64,000 nucleotides of DNA, from positions 1-64,000 of the forward strand of contig WTXG01000076.1 in the NCBI GenBank assembly GCA_022496185.1, in the 5' to 3' direction. The translations under genes and the position numbers were made by a program. This document shows positions 24,056 to 36,115 of the stretch, piece after piece (within the stretch, counting starts at the first letter, position 1; each line of letters begins with the position of its first letter). Source of the DNA: Multifurca ochricompacta (lineage: Eukaryota > Basidiomycota > Agaricomycetes > Russulales > Russulaceae). The notes below the pieces were generated by a model. It worked only from the letters and a program-made list of their open reading frames with translations. It searched no databases and had not been told where the DNA came from.

Positions 24056-24728
24056 ATGCTCTCACAGCAACGTCCTACCACTGAATCATTGATTATGTCT
24101 TTCATCGCTGCCAACGCCGCCATCGACGCTTTCACTGCCACCACCGTAGTTGTCAAGAACTTCCCCTCCGCTCATCCCTCTACACGCCCTTCTTCACCCA
24201 TTGACTACAAAGCCGCCGAAGCTCGGGTTAAGAACCAATCCCCCAATCCGAATGACGACTTCGCACACAGTGAGGAGCCACACCCAAATGACCTGTTAGG
24301 CATGGAGCTGGATGACGAAGTACCCGAGTTTCCATTCATCGCTAATAACCCCAATTCTTCTATGTACTTCCCTCTCGAGATCACCATGGCGGACGGGACC
24401 ACTGCCATCACCAAGTACATATTCTACACCAATGGAGGGATGGACGTCGCTGGATGTATGAAGAAGGGTGGTCCCATATATGGAGCTCCAGTTTATCTGG
24501 AAGAAAGGTATACAGGACGGTTGCACCATACAATGACCGATGAACAGCTGGGACATCTGGCCGCCGAGGACTCTCGCGCCTTTGTGATCAACGAGGTGCT
24601 GAGCAACATGCGCCTTCTGCGTCTCAAAGCAGAAGTAATGAGACTGCGGAAGAATCTGACATTGCGCACGACACTCAATAGACAATACAAGGAACATGTG
24701 AAGATGATGGCACGGTTAACCAATGGGA
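24056..24728 (+). pseudogene. orf3 of element E, truncated by the copia insertion
   Basis: The frame opens at ATG 24056, 37 nt after the pol stop; an in-frame ATG at 24095 matches the start used in other copies. It holds the conserved middle (YIFYTNGGMDVAGC, GAPVYLEERYTGRLHH) and the start of the helical region, and is cut at 24728. The knuckle array is missing. Up to that point it is intact and close to the element C copy. Confidence 0.85.
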
Positions 24729-25227
24729 TGTCGAACAGGCATGAGGTGCAGCATACTGACTGTGAAGGTTAGCGGTTTAGGCTAGACAAAGAAAGTTACT
24801 TCAGAGGTTAGAAGAACTCTGTTAACTACGCTACTGACCTAGACAAAGAAAGTTCTATATACGAATGTCAGTCTAGTAGTGAAGTAGATAGTAAAGAGGA
24901 ACTTACACTTCAGAGGTTAGAAGAACTCTGAAGTGGAAGAGACGAAACAGACACCCTTATATACAATCCAAGGGGTGGTCTGTGCACTGGGAATAAATCC
25001 ACAAGTGCCGGACAAAGTCCAAACAACAAACATGAGGGCATAAGGCCATTGGCTACTACAGAAATCACATGTTACATGGTGCATCAGTCAGCTACTGCGG
25101 AATGTGAGAAAGAAAGTAATAAAGATATAGTAAAAGTCCGAAACTCCGGAATCTAATCTAATCCACAAAGCAGCTAATCTAATCACCTGATGCCTGAAGC
25201 ATCACTGAACATCTTCTGTGTTCAACA
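24729..25227 (-). repeat. 3' LTR of the copia element
   Basis: 499 bp, nearly identical to the 5' LTR, and inserted in element E's orf3. The sense-strand TATATAAGG box is visible in the complement. A polypurine stretch ATGGAGGGA precedes it in the sense direction (25228-25236). Confidence 0.95.
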
Positions 25228-25498
25228 TCCCTCCATGCTGAAGGCATCTGGTCATGGATGGAAAATGAGTTGGATGAGCACACTGCCATCACAATTAAAT
25301 GAGCATATCGCCAGCCAGAGATCCAACTTCTCTAACTCTTCTGAGTGCAAGAGAGGCATGGTGTTCAGAGGCATATCGCGGTGATTTGCTTATGCAAACT
25401 GAAACCATACACATCTCTTGCGTCACTCTCGAAGTCGAGAACTTTGCTCATGGTGGGAAAGTGAAACTGGTATACAAAGTCTCCAGATTCCAGCTCTC

Positions 25499-28400
25499 TC
25501 ATTCCAGCATAAGTCCAAGTCCATTTACCATGGTTTCAAACGATGCTCTTGGTAGAGACTTAGTAAAGCCATCTGCCAGCATCTCACCTGTGGGGGTTCG
25601 CACTAATTCTATTATGTGCGATTCAATGTACCCCCTAATGGCATGGTACTTGATGGGTATATGCTTTGACCGCCTTCCTGTGACTGGGTTTAATGCCAAA
25701 TCAATGGCACCCTTATTGTCACAATGGAGTAGTATAGGGGAGGATATCTCGTACCCTAATTCCTCCATAAAAGTCCTATACCACACTGCCTGATTTGCAG
25801 CCTCAGAGAGGCTCATATACTCAGCTTCAGTGGTGGACTGTGCTACTGTTTTCTGCTTTCTGGAGCACCATGAAATGGCACCATTTGCCAAGAAAAACAC
25901 GTAGCCTGAGGTAGAGCAGCAGTCCTCTTGATCTCCCCATGAGGAGTCTGCAAAGCCATGAAGGCCACTCTCCCCATTCCCTCCAGAATACTGCAATTTG
26001 CAGTCTTTTGTACTATTAAGATACTTTAAGACATATTTTGCAAATCGCATGTGATCTTGAGAGGGGTTGGAAGCGTATTGACTAAGGCGCACCACAGCAA
26101 AACTGATGTCAGGTCTGCTTCCAATCTGCACCCATAGCAGAGACCCCATCAATTGTTGGTACTTCTTTATTTCAGAAGTAGATGCCTGGCCATCAAATTT
26201 GACCAGATGTACATCAGCACCAGAGGGAAGAGGAGTATATACTCGGTTGGAATCCCTCATCCCAAACTTCTCAATAATAGATAAAACGTAGGCTGCTTGA
26301 TCAATTTCCAGTGTCTTGTTAGGACGATCCCTGGTGATGTTAACTCCAAGGTATGACTGGATTTCTCCCAAGTCAGTCATCTCATATCGATTAGATAGAG
26401 CTGACTTCAGCCACATTATCTTATCATTGGAAGACCCAAGTATAGTAATGTCATCTACATAGAGAATGACATAAAGTGAATCATCCCCCTCCTTTTGATG
26501 AAACACATATACTCCTGCATCAGAGTATGTCCGAGTGAAGCCCAGTTCATTAAGAACTGCATGGAATTGTAGATTCCATGCTCGGGAAGCTTGTTTGAGG
26601 CCATATAATGCTTTTTGTAACCTGCAAACTTTGGACTCTTGACCAGCAACGACGAAACCAACGGGTTGCTCCATATAAATTTCTTCATCCAGATCACCAT
26701 GGAGGAATGCCGATTTGACATCCATCTGGTGGATTTCCCAATCCTCTAGCGTAGCTAGCGCTAGTAATAATCTAAGTGATTCAAATCTGGCGACTGGAGA
26801 GAATGTTTCGTCGAAGTCCACTCCTTCTATTTGTGTGAACCCTTTTGCCACGAGCCTAGCACGAAACCATCCATCTGGTTTCAACTTAAAAACCCATTTT
26901 GACTTGACAGCCTTTCTTCCTTTTGGAAGATCTTCAAGGCGCCACACATCAAGTTTATCTAAGGCATCAATTTCATATTGACATGCCTCAAGCCATTCAT
27001 TGGCATTGTCAGACTGCATTGCCTCCTGAAAAGTCAGGGGGTCTCTATAAGAGACACCTGCGGCATATAGCAGTTCCATATGCCCAAGTCTGGAAGAACC
27101 CTGCACAAACTCAGCATTATCCTCATTATAAAAACGAGGATTCATGCGACATGAACACTTGGGATGGGCAGTATCAAGATCTAAATCTTCCTGCACAGCC
27201 CTGTCATGTTGCTGAGATCGTGGACTTTCCCTAGTAAATACTGGTTGGGAAATTTTGCCAACATTCTTCTTAGACTGTCTCTTGGCACGTGTTCTCTGGG
27301 GGAGTTCAGATGGTTCCATGATTTGGGAAGGGGGCGTCTGATAGATAGTTTGATCATGTGTATCAAGCTCATTCTCAGGTGTGGTAGGCTCAGGATTTAT
27401 TTGAGGAGGTTCCACTACCTCCTGTTCCTCAACCTCAGCTTCCTTGTCTTCAGGAGCCTGAGGAACCGTGGCTATTGCTGGTTGAGGCTGGACAGACCTC
27501 TCAACTTCTAGTACAAAAGGCGTAACCTTTTCCTTTTGTTTTCCCTTGCTGTCCTTGGCAAGGTTGGATGGGAAGGACCCTTCATCAAATGTCACATCTC
27601 TTGACAATACGAAGGATCGAGTATGCATATCCCATAATAAATATCCTTTTGAATGAGGTGCATACCTGACAAAGACTGTTTCTCTGGCTTTATGATCCAG
27701 CTTGCGTCTTTTGTCCTCTGGGACAGTATAGTAGGCTAAGCAGCCGAATATTTTAAAGTACGAGACATCTGGAATGTCCCCATCCAGAAGCTCAAGTGGT
27801 GTCCTCCACTTATTAGAGCGGATAGGCGTTCTGTTGTATATGTGACAGGCTGATCGCACTGCACATTCCCAGAAACCAAGGGAAAGACCAGCATGATGCA
27901 GCATACTGGTAGCCTTCTCCATGATGGTTCTGTTGAACCTTTCAGCCCGTCCGTTCTGTTGTGGGGAATATGGCATTGTCAATTTATGCTCTATGCCAGC
28001 CTGCTCAAGTATTGACTTCAGCTCTCTATTGACAAATTTGCCACCTCGGTCTGTGTGTAAGGTCTTTATTTTCTTGTCTGTTTTATTTTCCAAGAATGCC
28101 TTAATGTTACAAAAGACCAATGTAAAATCACTTTTTGCTTTCATAGCAACAACTAGAGCTGTCCTGCTAAAGTCATCTATGAAAGTGGCGAAGTATAGGT
28201 TTCCTTGAATTGAAGTACATTGTAGAGGACCGACTAGGTCACTATGAATGACTTCCAAGGGTGCTGAAGCTCTCTTTTGAGAGGGAGGGAATGGAAGACA
28301 GTGTGATTTTCCCATTTCACAGCCATAACACGGCTTGTCTTCCACTTGGCTATTATCTATACTAAGGCCTTTTACAGCCTTAGGAGCATGTCTTTTGAGG

Positions 28401-30510
28401 GCCTCTTTTGACATATGACCCATGCGCAAATGCCAGGTATCAAGGCTACTTGATGCAGATTTATGGGAAGCTGTTACGAACTACCCAGCGTACCAAACAG
28501 ACGGCAAGACGTGGGGGACACACAAGCAGTGACAGCAGCCGCGCGGGGTCCACAAGGACATCGCCGGCTTAGTCATGATGTCCCACGCCGAAGTCCAGAA
28601 GACAGGATACGGCATGAGGTACAGAAGCAGATCACGTGACAGTAAGGTTTGATGCCTCGTGTACAGAAGGACCCTGAACCTTAGTTGACGTGGGAAGACG
28701 GTGGCGCTGGTTCTGATGGAAGGTTCCATAGTCACACGTCCAGAACCACAAGCATCTAGATAAGCCTGATAAGAACGGATGACTAAGCTAGTACCAGCAT
28801 GTATATATACCCTAGCTAGTCTCGCTCAGATGTTCCCCATCTTGAGCTCCTGTGACAATCAGTAGCCTTGTGGACCTTTAAACTCCTTCCTTGCGTCTCA
28901 CCACCCGAACTCGTCCCTTTGGTACTCGTCCTCTGTGACTTGTACACTGAGCCTGTGACCTGGTAGACCCTGCGTCGGACTTATTGTCTTCCGCATCGAC
29001 CCAAGATCGTCCCGACCTTGTCTCTGTGACCTAGCCGCCCGCACTCGACCGCGTACGCCCCTCTGAGCGTAACAGAAGCAGTATTTAGATTCTGCATAGT
29101 TTTCCCAAAGACCCAATAGAGTCCCATAGCCTTGACACCTTCCACTATAATTGCATTATTGTACTTTATTTTGACCTCAGATGGAGAAAATTCCACTGAG
29201 CTGCCTTTGTCTGTGATGCAGCTTGTCGACAGTATTCTTTCACTGCCAGACATATAAAAGACATTATTTAACTCTAACTCATAATTGTTTCGAGTTTTGA
29301 GTATGACTTTGCCTGTTCCTTCAACTTGGACTATGGATCCATCACCTATTGTCACCAAATGTCCCTTGTGTGGGAAATACTCAGAGAAATCATCTAAGTA
29401 TGGTGTAAAATGAGTGGTGGCTCCGCTGTCCATCATCCAAGGATTGCTGCCATCATCAACTTCTTGTGTATGCTCAGTCAAAACATAAAGTGAAATGCGA
29501 GGTGTCTCATGCACCTCCTGTATTCTGCCACTACCATTAACTACGGTAGCTACTTGTGTGGAGTTTGTTTGTACACTGGGGCCTTGCCCCTTCCTCTTGT
29601 TGCCCTTTTTGCCTGCATCAGCATTGGCTCTGTCCTGTTTCCTTTGCCAACATTCATTAGCCTTGTGGCCCGGCTTCTGGCAATAGAAGCAGGTGACATC
29701 ATTGGACGATGATGCACCTGCAGGTTGTGGCGTGAAAGTTACTTTTTTGTTTTTATTTTTGTTGACATGGGCTGCCTTGTTAAGGGCAGCCCCAACACCA
29801 CTTCCTGCAGGGCCGGCTAGTCAGCTTTCCTCATTTAGGAACCTTTGTACAAGGTCCTGAGGGGAAAGGCGGTCAGGAGGACCTGATGCCAGGATTGAGC
29901 CAGCAATGGCTGAGTAGGATGGAGGTAGGGATTGGAGCAATATGAAGCTCATCTGGAGATCAGAGATCTCCATCCCATTTTCCTTGAGAGTACTCCTCAC
30001 ATCCAACACACGCTGCAATTGGGGTCTGAATTGCTTTCCTTCTTCCAAGCAGAAGGAGGATACAGAACACCACAAATTGTAGGTGGCCATGCTTCCTACT
30101 GAGCCATAGAGCGATTCCAATCGCTCATACTTGGCATTGACAGAAGGGTAAGTTCTGTCAGAGGCAATCTGAGAGTATGTTTCTGGTGATGTTACCATCA
30201 CCAGAACTCCCATGAGGACTTCCTCCACTCTGTTCCACTCTAGGTACATGGGCTCTGACCATTGTGCGAAGCGCTTGGCGTACTCGTCATCCTTTTCTCC
30301 ATCCTCTGGCTTGGGAGGATTAAGGAATTCAGGGGCATCATGCGTGATGTGCCTCTTCATCCCATTTATCCTCAGCAGGGTGGTGAAGGACACTGACCAC
30401 TGCTGCCAGTTGGAGCCATCAAGCTTGTCGAACTTGAAGGTAGGGGGGAAGACAATGGAAGACATTTGAGATGATTTAAAAAAGGGTTTGATCCTGGTTC
30501 CAAGGAGCAA
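25499..30510 (-). CDS. pol: Copia Gag-Pol polyprotein with an in-frame UGA and a solo-LTR insertion
   Basis: One frame runs from 30510 (or the in-frame ATG near 30462, a more typical copia Gag start) to the stop at 25499-25501. Gag is about 229 residues (FDKLDGSNWQQW motif) and ends at TGA 29823-29821, followed by CTAG. The same frame continues through a CCHC knuckle (CFYCQKPGHKANEC), protease (MDSGATTHF), GAG-pre-integrase (WHLRMGHMS), integrase (HSDLVGPL; LHTDRGGKF; QQNGRAERFNR), RT (YVDDITI near 26450) and RNase H (STTEAEYMSLSEA). Removing the 603-bp solo LTR plus one TSD copy restores the frame exactly. It is much better preserved than the gypsy copies. Confidence 0.94.
28472..29074 (+). 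repeat. Solo LTR (family I) inside copia pol
   Basis: A 603-bp unit TGTTACGAAC to GAGCGTAACA with the perfect duplication GAAGC (28467-28471, 29075-29079). GTATATATACCC near 28800 suggests a promoter in plus orientation. It shares no obvious similarity with the other LTR families here. It interrupts the segment between protease and integrase. Confidence 0.93.
29817..29823 (-). promoter_or_regulatory. Candidate stop-codon readthrough site (UGA CUAG)
   Basis: The Gag frame ends AGC TGA CTA GCC and the knuckle/pol frame continues in phase. UGA followed by CUA(G) is the established leaky-stop context used by several viruses and some cellular genes. No other stop interrupts the polyprotein, so this one may set the Gag:Pol ratio. 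A chance nonsense mutation is the alternative. Confidence 0.55.
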
Positions 30511-31389
30511 TTAGAACCAGTTGTCCAGGTCTCATTTAAGAGGGCCCGTCCAATCTGTGGCGCTATGCTTCAGAACTTAAAAAAGTCCTGCCTCTGATGT
30601 GCGACTTCTAAGTAGTATAGTAGGCTGTCTAGCGCCATCTACAACAAGTCCTAAGCCCACATCAGGGGGACATTGTGTAAATAGATGGGGAGTCATGTCA
30701 TGGAGGAGCCAACTGCAAGTTCCACTAGAGACAAAGGGTATAGAGCCCTTCCTCTAGTGCTGGTGGTGGAGTCCATGATTAAGCCCTAGATGATTGGGGC
30801 CATGACTATAGTAGACTATCAGGTTTCCTCTGGTTGGGGCGAACCCCCAACAACAGCAGTGGGTACTTCTGCCCAGAGACAAAACCTTCTAGCTACTGTG
30901 TAAATACTATAGTAGTTCAAGCCTACTTGTATCGAGCCCAAGCATCATGGGAGTGACTACCCATGCCTTGTTCTAGACCCTAAACTCTACCTGCAGGTTG
31001 CTAAACCTGGCTTACGGATCGAGCCAAGCATTGACTGAACCTATAGCTCCAAGCCTTTTGGGCAAGGGGCCTACTAAGACTATGGATGGGACGAAAACCC
31101 AGCTATAACTATGAATACTATTTACTTAGAGCGCACATGAGGAACTCAAGGTGTTTCACCTGCTTAGGGTCCCTCATCACCTCTTGCAAGAATCCCCTGA
31201 GGGACTAGCCAGACAGATCAAGGTGGGCACATAAAGCGCACCACCTTGTGGACAGTTAAGGGCAAGAAAGAAAGAAATCGAAGCTCACTGTGACTGTGTG
31301 ATTGGGAAGAGGATGAGTCTTGAAGCAGTGAGCTTGAAGAAAAGTTTGGACTGATCAAAAAGTAAATACAGATCAGTTAAGCATGCCCA
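30511..31389 (-). other. Long 5' leader of the copia element
   Basis: About 880 nt lie between the PBS and the Gag frame, with no convincing reading frame. This is long for a copia leader. The LTR-proximal part (about 31100-31389) recurs at 37419-37696 in the copia remnant and is therefore conserved. It may hold packaging signals or an intron; neither can be decided from sequence alone. Confidence 0.6.
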
Positions 31390-31401
31390 GGGCCCATAAC
31401 C
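31390..31401 (-). other. Copia primer-binding site complementary to the initiator tRNA-Met anticodon arm
   Basis: The minus strand reads GGTTATGGGCCC directly after the 5' LTR. Its complement GGGCCCAUAACC contains the CAU anticodon and flanking stem of initiator tRNA-Met. This is the arrangement known for Drosophila copia, which is primed by a half-tRNA fragment rather than a tRNA 3' end. The same site is seen at 38229-38239 in the remnant. Confidence 0.8.
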
Positions 31402-31900
31402 TGTCAAACAGGCATGAGGCACAGCATACTGACTGTGAAGGTTAGCAGTTTAGGCTAGACAAAGAAAGTTACTTCAGAGGTTAGAAGAACTCTATTAACT
31501 ATGCTACTGACCTAGACAAAGAAAGTTCTATATACGAATGTCAGTCTAGTAGTGAAGTAGATAGTAAAGAGGAACTTACACTTCAGAGGTTAGAAGAACT
31601 CTGAAGTGGAAGAGATGAAACAGACACCCTTATATACAATCCAAGGGGTGGTCTGTGCACTGGGAATAAATCCACAAGTGCCGGACAAAGTCCAAACAAC
31701 AAACATGAGGGCATAAGGCCATTGGCTACTACAGAAATCACATGTTACATGGTGCATCAGTCAGCTACTGCGGAATGTGAGAAAGAAAGTAATAAAGATA
31801 TAGTAAAAGTCCAAAACTCCGGAATCTAATCTAATCCACAAAGCAGCTAATCTAATCACCTGATGCCTGAAGCATCACTGAACATCTTCTGTGTTCAACA
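31402..31900 (-). repeat. 5' LTR of the copia element
   Basis: 499 bp, from TGTCAAACAGG to TGTTCAACA on the plus strand. Its right flank is element G3 pol, not element E. Confidence 0.95.
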
Positions 31901-34900
31901 GGCCCAGGCAGAGGCACAGAAGAACCCAGAAAAGACATTCAAAGAAGTGGTCCCTGCCAAATATCACCAACATTGGAAGGTCTTCTCAGAGGAGGAATCG
32001 CAACGTTTCCCTCCCTCTTGACCTTGGGACCATGCTATCGATTTTGTCCCCAATGCCCCGCAATCAGTGGACTGTAAAATCTACCCACTATCTCAACCGG
32101 AGAAAGAGGTGCTTTCCACCTTCCTAGAGGAACATCTGGCAAAAGGGTACATACGACCATCTAACTCGCCTTACACCTCCCCCTTTTTCTTCATCAAAAA
32201 GAAAGACAGAAAGCTATGACTGGTACAGGATTACAGATGGATTAATGAACTCACAGTGAAAAACAACTACCCGCTCCCCTTGATCTCTGAAATCATTGAC
32301 AAAATGTGTGACAAAGCCCTATTTTTGAAAATGGATGTCCACTGGGGATATAACAACATCTGCATTCGAGAAGGCGACCAGCCCAAAGCTGCCTTCAAGA
32401 CTAATCAAGGACTTTTCGAACCTAACATCATGTTTTTCAGTTTAATGAATTCACCAGCAACCTTCCAGTCCATGATGAATCACATTTTTCGAGATCTAAT
32501 CCTCACAGAAGAAGTAGTTGTTTACATGGATGACATCTTAGTAGCCATGAAAAATGACATCCATCACCACCAAACCCAAGTCCATGAAGTACTAGATATC
32601 CTAGTGGAACATGACCTTTATTTGAAACCCGCCAAATGCTCCTTCAAACAAAAGACTGTTGAGTATCTAGGTGTTATCCTAGAAGGAGGACAAGTATGCA
32701 TGGACCCTGTCAAAGTACAAGGCATTCAAGAATGGTCCACCCCTCAGTGTACCAAGGATGTCAGATCATTCATTGGCTTCTGTAATTTCTACCGATGTTT
32801 TGTCAAAGGATTTTCAGCCATTGCCCAACCACTTAACAATCTCTTGAAGAAGGATACACCATGGCACTGGGATGAACCACAGCAGAGGGCATTCGACCAG
32901 ATAAAGGCAATCATCAGTTCTGAACCAGTTCTTATACAACCCGACTTAGCGAAACCCTTTGAACTAGAAGTCGACACCTCCATGTACGCCAACGGAGCAG
33001 TCTTGTCACAGAGAGATACTGGAGGAATCCTTCACCCAGTTGCATTCTACTCAGAAACATTCTCATTGGCAGAAAGAAACTATGACATTTGGGACAGGGA
33101 ATTACTGGCTATTGTAAAGGCATTGTGACACTGGCGACCATATTTGGCTGGGTCCCTGCATAAAACCATCATCTATACGGACCACTCTAACCTCCTTTAC
33201 TGGCAAGAACCTCATAAGATTAGTCAATGAGTAGCATGTGAAGTTTTGGAGCTTGAAGAGTACAACTTCACGCTCAAGCACCTACCTGGGGCCCATAATG
33301 CACATGCCAACGCCTTGTCCAGACCAACTGGCAGTGATGAAGGAGAAAACAATAATGACAACATTGTTGTCTTACCAGAAGACATCTTTGCAAAGACCAC
33401 TGTTGTCAGCCTTCATGACATGGATCTATGGGCCCAAGTGATGCAGAATATGAATCAGGAGCTATGCAAATCTTGGGCAGAGCCACATAACATAAAAATG
33501 AAAAATGGCCTCTGGTGGAAAGATGGTGATCGACTGGTTGTCACCAGTGGTGACAACATTAAGAGGGGGGTGATCCATTTTCACCACAACCTTCCCTCTG
33601 CAGGACACCTGGGGATTGCAAATACCTATGCCCTTGCCAAACGAGATTATTGGTGGCCAAACATGAAGAAGGATGTAGAAGCATATGTCAAAGGATGCGC
33701 AGAATGTCAGGCCAATAAAGTAAATACTCACCCAAGACCACCAGCGCTTTCACCCATCACGCCAATTGCAACCACCCCTTTTCAGACCATCGCCATGGAT
33801 TTCATTGTCAAGTCACCACAGTCACAAGGCTATGACTCGATACTTACTATTATGGACCATGACTATTCAAAAGCTGCTCTCTTCATTCCCTGTAATGAAA
33901 CGATATCAGCCAAGGGAGTCGCCAAACTTTACCTAAACCATGTCTATTGACATTACGGACTTCCCCAAAAGATCATTTCTGACTGGGATCCACGATTCAC
34001 ATCCATGTTTGCTCGAGCTCTCTGTAAACGCCTTGACATCCAACAGAACATCTCTACAGCATATCACCCTCAGACGGATGGACAGTCAGAACAAACCAAC
34101 CAGTGGCTGGAACAGTACCTTTGCTTCTGGTGCAACGAAAGGCAGAATGACTGGGCGGAATGGCTGGCAATGGCAGAATTTGCACACAACAGCTGGCCGA
34201 ACAGGACAACTAAGACTTCCCCCTTCTCTCTTATAATGGGATGGAACCCCTGCACAACATGGACAAATAAGCCTACCAATGTACTGTCAGTGGCACAGTG
34301 TATTGGCCAATGGGAGGAAATACAGGAATCGGCCAATTGGAATCTTCAGAAGGTGCAACAGACCCTGGCTGAGAAGCCCACTAAGTTTACGCCCTACCAG
34401 GTCAGAGATCAAGTCTGGCTAGAAGGGCATAACATCCATATGTCACACCCAACAGCGAAATTAGCTCCCAGACACCACAGCCCCTTTTCAATTGAACAGA
34501 AGCTCTCAGATGTTACGTATAAGTTGACATTACTGCCCACTTGGAAAATACACCCTGTGTTTCATGCCAACCTTCTAACACCATACAAAGAGACTTCCAT
34601 TCATGGACAGAATTTCCCTAGACCTCCTCCCAACTTAGTCGACGGAGAACTGGAATGGGAGGTAGAGTGTATCGCTGATGTGAAATGGAAAGGCCGAGGG
34701 TGCAATTGGAAGCTCCACTATCTGATCAAATGGAAGGGATTCCCTGACACTGACAACTCATGGGAGTCTGCTGTGGATGTCTTTGCGCCCAGGCTTATCG
34801 AAGACTTCTATAGACACCATCCCCAGGCAGATAAAGAGCAGGTTTCTGTATGCTCAATAAGACAGTCCTCCTTCCCACAATTACCCGAACAACATTCATG

Positions 34901-35087
34901 TCTCCATCCAGTGTCCACACCTCTGCCGCCATCAATGCATTTCCCCTACTTTCTCCTCTGCATCCTCCTTCTTGCCCACTATCTCCTATTAACTATGATG
35001 CGACCGCCAAAGTGGCTGAAGGGATCAGAACCACTGACGTCAATGAAGATTTTAATTTGCCCGAACATCCTCATCCCAACGACTTGA
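31901..35087 (+). pseudogene. pol: Pol of element G3 (RT, RNase H, integrase, chromodomain)
   Basis: RT has intact motifs ([18 protein letters not shown] near 32520) and a well preserved core frame 32256-33127. Stops at 32019, 32216, 33125, 33228 and 33948 are all TGA where related copies encode Arg. RNase H (DTSMYANGAVL), integrase (GCAECQANK near 33700; AMDFIVKSP; QTDGQSEQTNQWLEQY near 34075), the GPF module (PRHHSPFSI) and a chromodomain (YLIKWKGFPDTDNSWE near 34720) are all present. After the chromodomain the frame stays open to 35087 and overlaps the start of orf3, unlike elements C and E, where pol stops first. Confidence 0.92.
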
Positions 35088-36084
35088 TCAATGTCGACTT
35101 CGTGACAAGGCCCCAGAGTTCCCATTCTTTCCGAATAACCCAGGCTCTCAGTTCTACTTCCCACTCATGATCCCGATGTCTAGAAATGATGGCACCACTG
35201 AAGTGGCCAAGTACATCTACTACACTAATGAAGGTATGGATGTAGCTGGGTGTCTGGAAAAGGAGGGCCAGTCTATGGGGCCCAGTGTATCTGGAGGAAA
35301 AGAAATCAACCAACTCCACTATGTCTTGGGGCCGGAGCACTTGCAGCACTTGTCAGCTCACGACCCACATGCCTTTGCGATTAACAAAGTGCTCCAAGAT
35401 TTGCGCATGCTGTGGTTGACTGCCGAAATCGCATGGTTGTGCAAGTTCCAAGCACTTAGGGACAACTTAGAGATGCAACATTGGGACTACGAATGGCAGA
35501 TGGTGAGGATCAACTGGGGAGTCTTTGACATAGAGTCGCACCTGGCCAGCATTAGGACATGACTAGAGCTTGGAGAGGCGTACCAAATTATATCCAAACG
35601 GTATGCAGACATTTTTGCCCGACCCCTTCCTCGTCACCGCCTCAACCTCGCACCCCAACTCAACCCACATGCCTCCGAAATGCCATGCCTGCACAAAAAT
35701 CCTGACAGTAAGCTTTGCTGGCGCTGCAGCAGCAAGTATCACCTTAGCTGGTGCTGCCCCATGGCCAAGAAGCGATGTCGACACTGCCAGAGTACTTCAC
35801 ACTGGAGCCACCAATGTTTGTTCCGACAACTTACACAGGCCCCCACCATCCAGAACCTGTCAGGATGGTGCAGCAAGTGCCTCTCCCACAACACTGGGCA
35901 CCAGGAGATTGACTGCCATGTCTATGATGGCTGTTTTTGCTGTGGGAGACAAGGCCCCTATGGTTTTCTATGAACCCATGTTTGCCCAGAGGACGAGAAC
36001 AAAGAAAACTACAATGCGGACCACTACGCAGTAGCCGATGACTACCTGTCCCTAGTACAGGATGACGATGGTATGCCACTCTAG
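34898..36084 (+). pseudogene. orf3 of element G3
   Basis: A diverged copy of the third ORF. It starts at ATG 34898 (MSPSSV, comparable to the MSFIAA start in C and E). Pieces in shifting frames preserve HPHPNDL, KYIYYTNEGMDVAGC, a helical region, and a C-terminal knuckle array: CWRCSSKYHLSWCC, CRHCQSTSHWSHQC, CSKCLSHNTGHQEIDC and CFCCGRQGPYGFL. The stop TAG is at 36082-36084, about 30 bp before the LTR. Despite several frameshifts, cysteine and histidine spacing is kept, which shows the array is the constrained part of the protein. Confidence 0.8.
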
Positions 36085-36115
36085 CTGGCTCTGCTAGGAC
36101 TTAGAGAGGGGGTAA

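Larger units (their letters stand above)
18431..24728 (+). mobile_element. Element E: Ty3/gypsy chromovirus, 3' end replaced by copia
   Basis: A plus-strand element with 5' LTR, PBS, gag, pol and most of orf3, cut at 24728 by the copia 3' LTR. The left flank gives the target ACACT (18426-18430). Its own 3' LTR is not in the window. Over the shared part it is nearly identical to element A. Confidence 0.94.
24729..31900 (-). mobile_element. Ty1/copia retrotransposon with intact-looking gag-pol
   Basis: A minus-strand element with two 499-bp LTRs (24729-25227 and 31402-31900). Sense order: 5' LTR, PBS, a leader of about 890 nt, gag, UGA, knuckle-protease-integrase-RT-RNase H, polypurine tract, 3' LTR. 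A solo LTR (28472-29074) is inserted in pol. The flanks do not duplicate (TGGGA left, GGCCC right) and lie in two different gypsy elements, so this copy looks like a recombinant. Confidence 0.96.

Noticed and set aside
24205..24723. Antisense frames over orf3 and other element genes
   Set aside because: They mirror the codon pattern of the sense genes, lack recognisable domains and vary between copies.
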